From Paludibacteraceae bacterium (GTDB lineage Bacteria > Bacteroidota > Bacteroidia > Bacteroidales > Paludibacteraceae): a DNA stretch of 64,000 nucleotides. The stretch's first letter is position 1. Each line of letters starts with the position of its first letter. Under the pieces are notes generated by a model, which worked only from the letters and a program-made list of their open reading frames with translations, was not told the origin of the DNA and searched no databases. Location: positions 1 through 64,000 of the forward strand of contig JAGCWA010000017.1 of assembly GCA_017962085.1 (NCBI GenBank). The letters run 5' to 3'. Shown here piece after piece: positions 63,495 to 64,000 of the stretch. A program made the position numbers and the translations under genes.

Positions 63495-64000
63495 TTAAAG
63501 ACTTTGAATGTATGCTGATACCACTACTGCGGCAAAGCCTAAACAGATCACAGTGGATGCAATGTTAGCGATACACTTCAGACGTGGAAACCATGTCTTT
63601 CCGTTCAAACCCATCGTTTGGAATGCACTCCAAAATCCATGTGTCAAGTGGAACCAAATAGCTACAAACCATACAAGGTAAACTAAACAAATGACAATAT
63701 TAGAAAACGTTGCCTTGATCAAAGCGGCACCATCAGCGAATTGTCCAGCATAATCCTCTTCCGCACCCATGATCTCAGGCAATTGCATCTTAGCCCAGAA
63801 GTGAGTCAAGTGAAGACACAAACCGACCAAGACAATGAGTCCCAACACGAGCATGTTTTTTGATGCCCACTCAACTTTGCCTGGCTGGTCTTGCTGATAT
63901 GCATAGCCCTGCTCTCCACGAGCCTTTTGGTTACGCAACGTAAGAATAGTCGCAAAGATAATGTGCAAAACAAATCCGCCCGCAAGTACCGCCGTACCTA
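63495..64000 (-). CDS. frdC: Fumarate reductase/succinate dehydrogenase cytochrome b subunit, partial
   Basis: The 3' 168 codons. The 5' end lies beyond the right edge. The frame is open to base 64000, where the sequence reads GTAVLAGGFVLHIIFATIL, matching the membrane-anchor subunits of Bacteroides-type enzymes. Several membrane segments remain (LVLGLIVLVGLCLHLTHFWA, NIVICLVYLVWFVAIWFHLTHG, ANIASTVICLGFAAVVVSAY), with His residues suited to di-haem binding (LHLTHF; FHLTHGFW). An internal TTG at 63968 is not the start. Confidence 0.92.
   Translation of the reverse strand, partial: GTAVLAGGFVLHIIFATILTLRNQKARGEQGYAYQQDQPGKVEWASKNMLVLGLIVLVGLCLHLTHFWAKMQLPEIMGAEEDYAGQFADGAALIKATFSNIVICLVYLVWFVAIWFHLTHGFWSAFQTMGLNGKTWFPRLKCIANIASTVICLGFAAVVVSAYIQSL

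Noticed and set aside
63966-63968. TTG as the start codon of frdC
   Set aside because: The frame stays open to the window edge and the upstream residues match the family, so the TTG is internal.
1-64000. tRNA genes or classic riboswitches
   Set aside because: No cloverleaf with CCA-type end and no known riboswitch core was recognised by eye. A tRNAscan or Rfam search would settle this.

Overview
The window comes from a chromosome of the phylum Bacteroidota, most likely a fibre-degrading gut or rumen Bacteroidales. The evidence is: promoters of the TTTG-N19-TAnnTTTG type; no strong Shine-Dalgarno sites; type IX secretion (T9SS, Por) C-terminal sorting tails; lipoproteins with short lipoboxes; BspA-type leucine-rich repeats; a KorAB 2-oxoacid:ferredoxin oxidoreductase; and a Bacteroides-type fumarate reductase. 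The genus cannot be fixed from sequence alone. The GH11 xylanases with serine/glycine linkers resemble those of rumen Fibrobacter, so part of the xylanase set may have been acquired by transfer. No tRNA, rRNA or CRISPR was recognised.

Layout. 1-2.7 kb: an outward-facing stable-RNA-like promoter, a Dabb protein, two lipoproteins and a small promoter-hairpin unit. 2.8-5.9 kb: housekeeping genes ychF, mnmA and sod. 6.2-14.5 kb: two secreted HExxH metalloproteases (M60-like and DUF6055-like), two TonB-C proteins and a DUF4143 ATPase behind three phased palindromes. 14.6-18.2 kb: Cu/Zn efflux permease, nudC, mscL and argB. 18.2-28.2 kb: an AT-rich accessory and probable defence island on the minus strand. 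It holds McrB, a BRO-N protein and McrC, then three tandem ORF6N/PLD-like paralogues, a GNAT acetyltransferase and a Schlafen/AlbA_2 regulator. 28.5-31.6 kb: a secreted esterase-CBM6-GH43 enzyme. 31.9-34.8 kb: korAB. 34.9-39.6 kb: a membrane glycosyltransferase fused to MORN repeats, an FAD oxidoreductase and a deleted MBOAT/SGNH gene. 40-44.3 kb: a hypothetical secreted protein, a large lipoprotein and yjjG. 44.6-56.1 kb: three giant secreted xylan-degrading enzymes. 56.1-60.5 kb: a META lipoprotein, a BspA-like LRR protein and two Cys-cluster/OmpA proteins. 60.7-64 kb: frdB, frdA and the 3' part of frdC.

How the genes work together. The enzymes at 28.5 and 44.6-56.1 kb combine acetyl-xylan esterase (CE6, CE1-like), endoxylanase (four GH11 domains in all), glucuronoyl esterase (CE15), GH8 oligoxylanase and GH43 debranching activities with CBM6 modules and T9SS tails. 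Together they look like a surface or extracellular kit for acetylated glucuronoarabinoxylan, without a SusC/SusD pair in the window. The three giant genes are mosaics that share nearly identical blocks of leader-GH11, CBM6 and sorting tail.

The most unusual signals are four. (1) Near-perfect DNA hairpins lie inside the variable part of the tandem ORF6N genes. Their arm sequences differ between paralogues but stay complementary, and a free-standing relative lies next to them. (2) A five-cysteine N-terminal module is shared by TonB-C and OmpA proteins. (3) A BRO-N gene is embedded between mcrB and mcrC. (4) A conserved leader of about 45 residues precedes the signal peptide of two xylanases.
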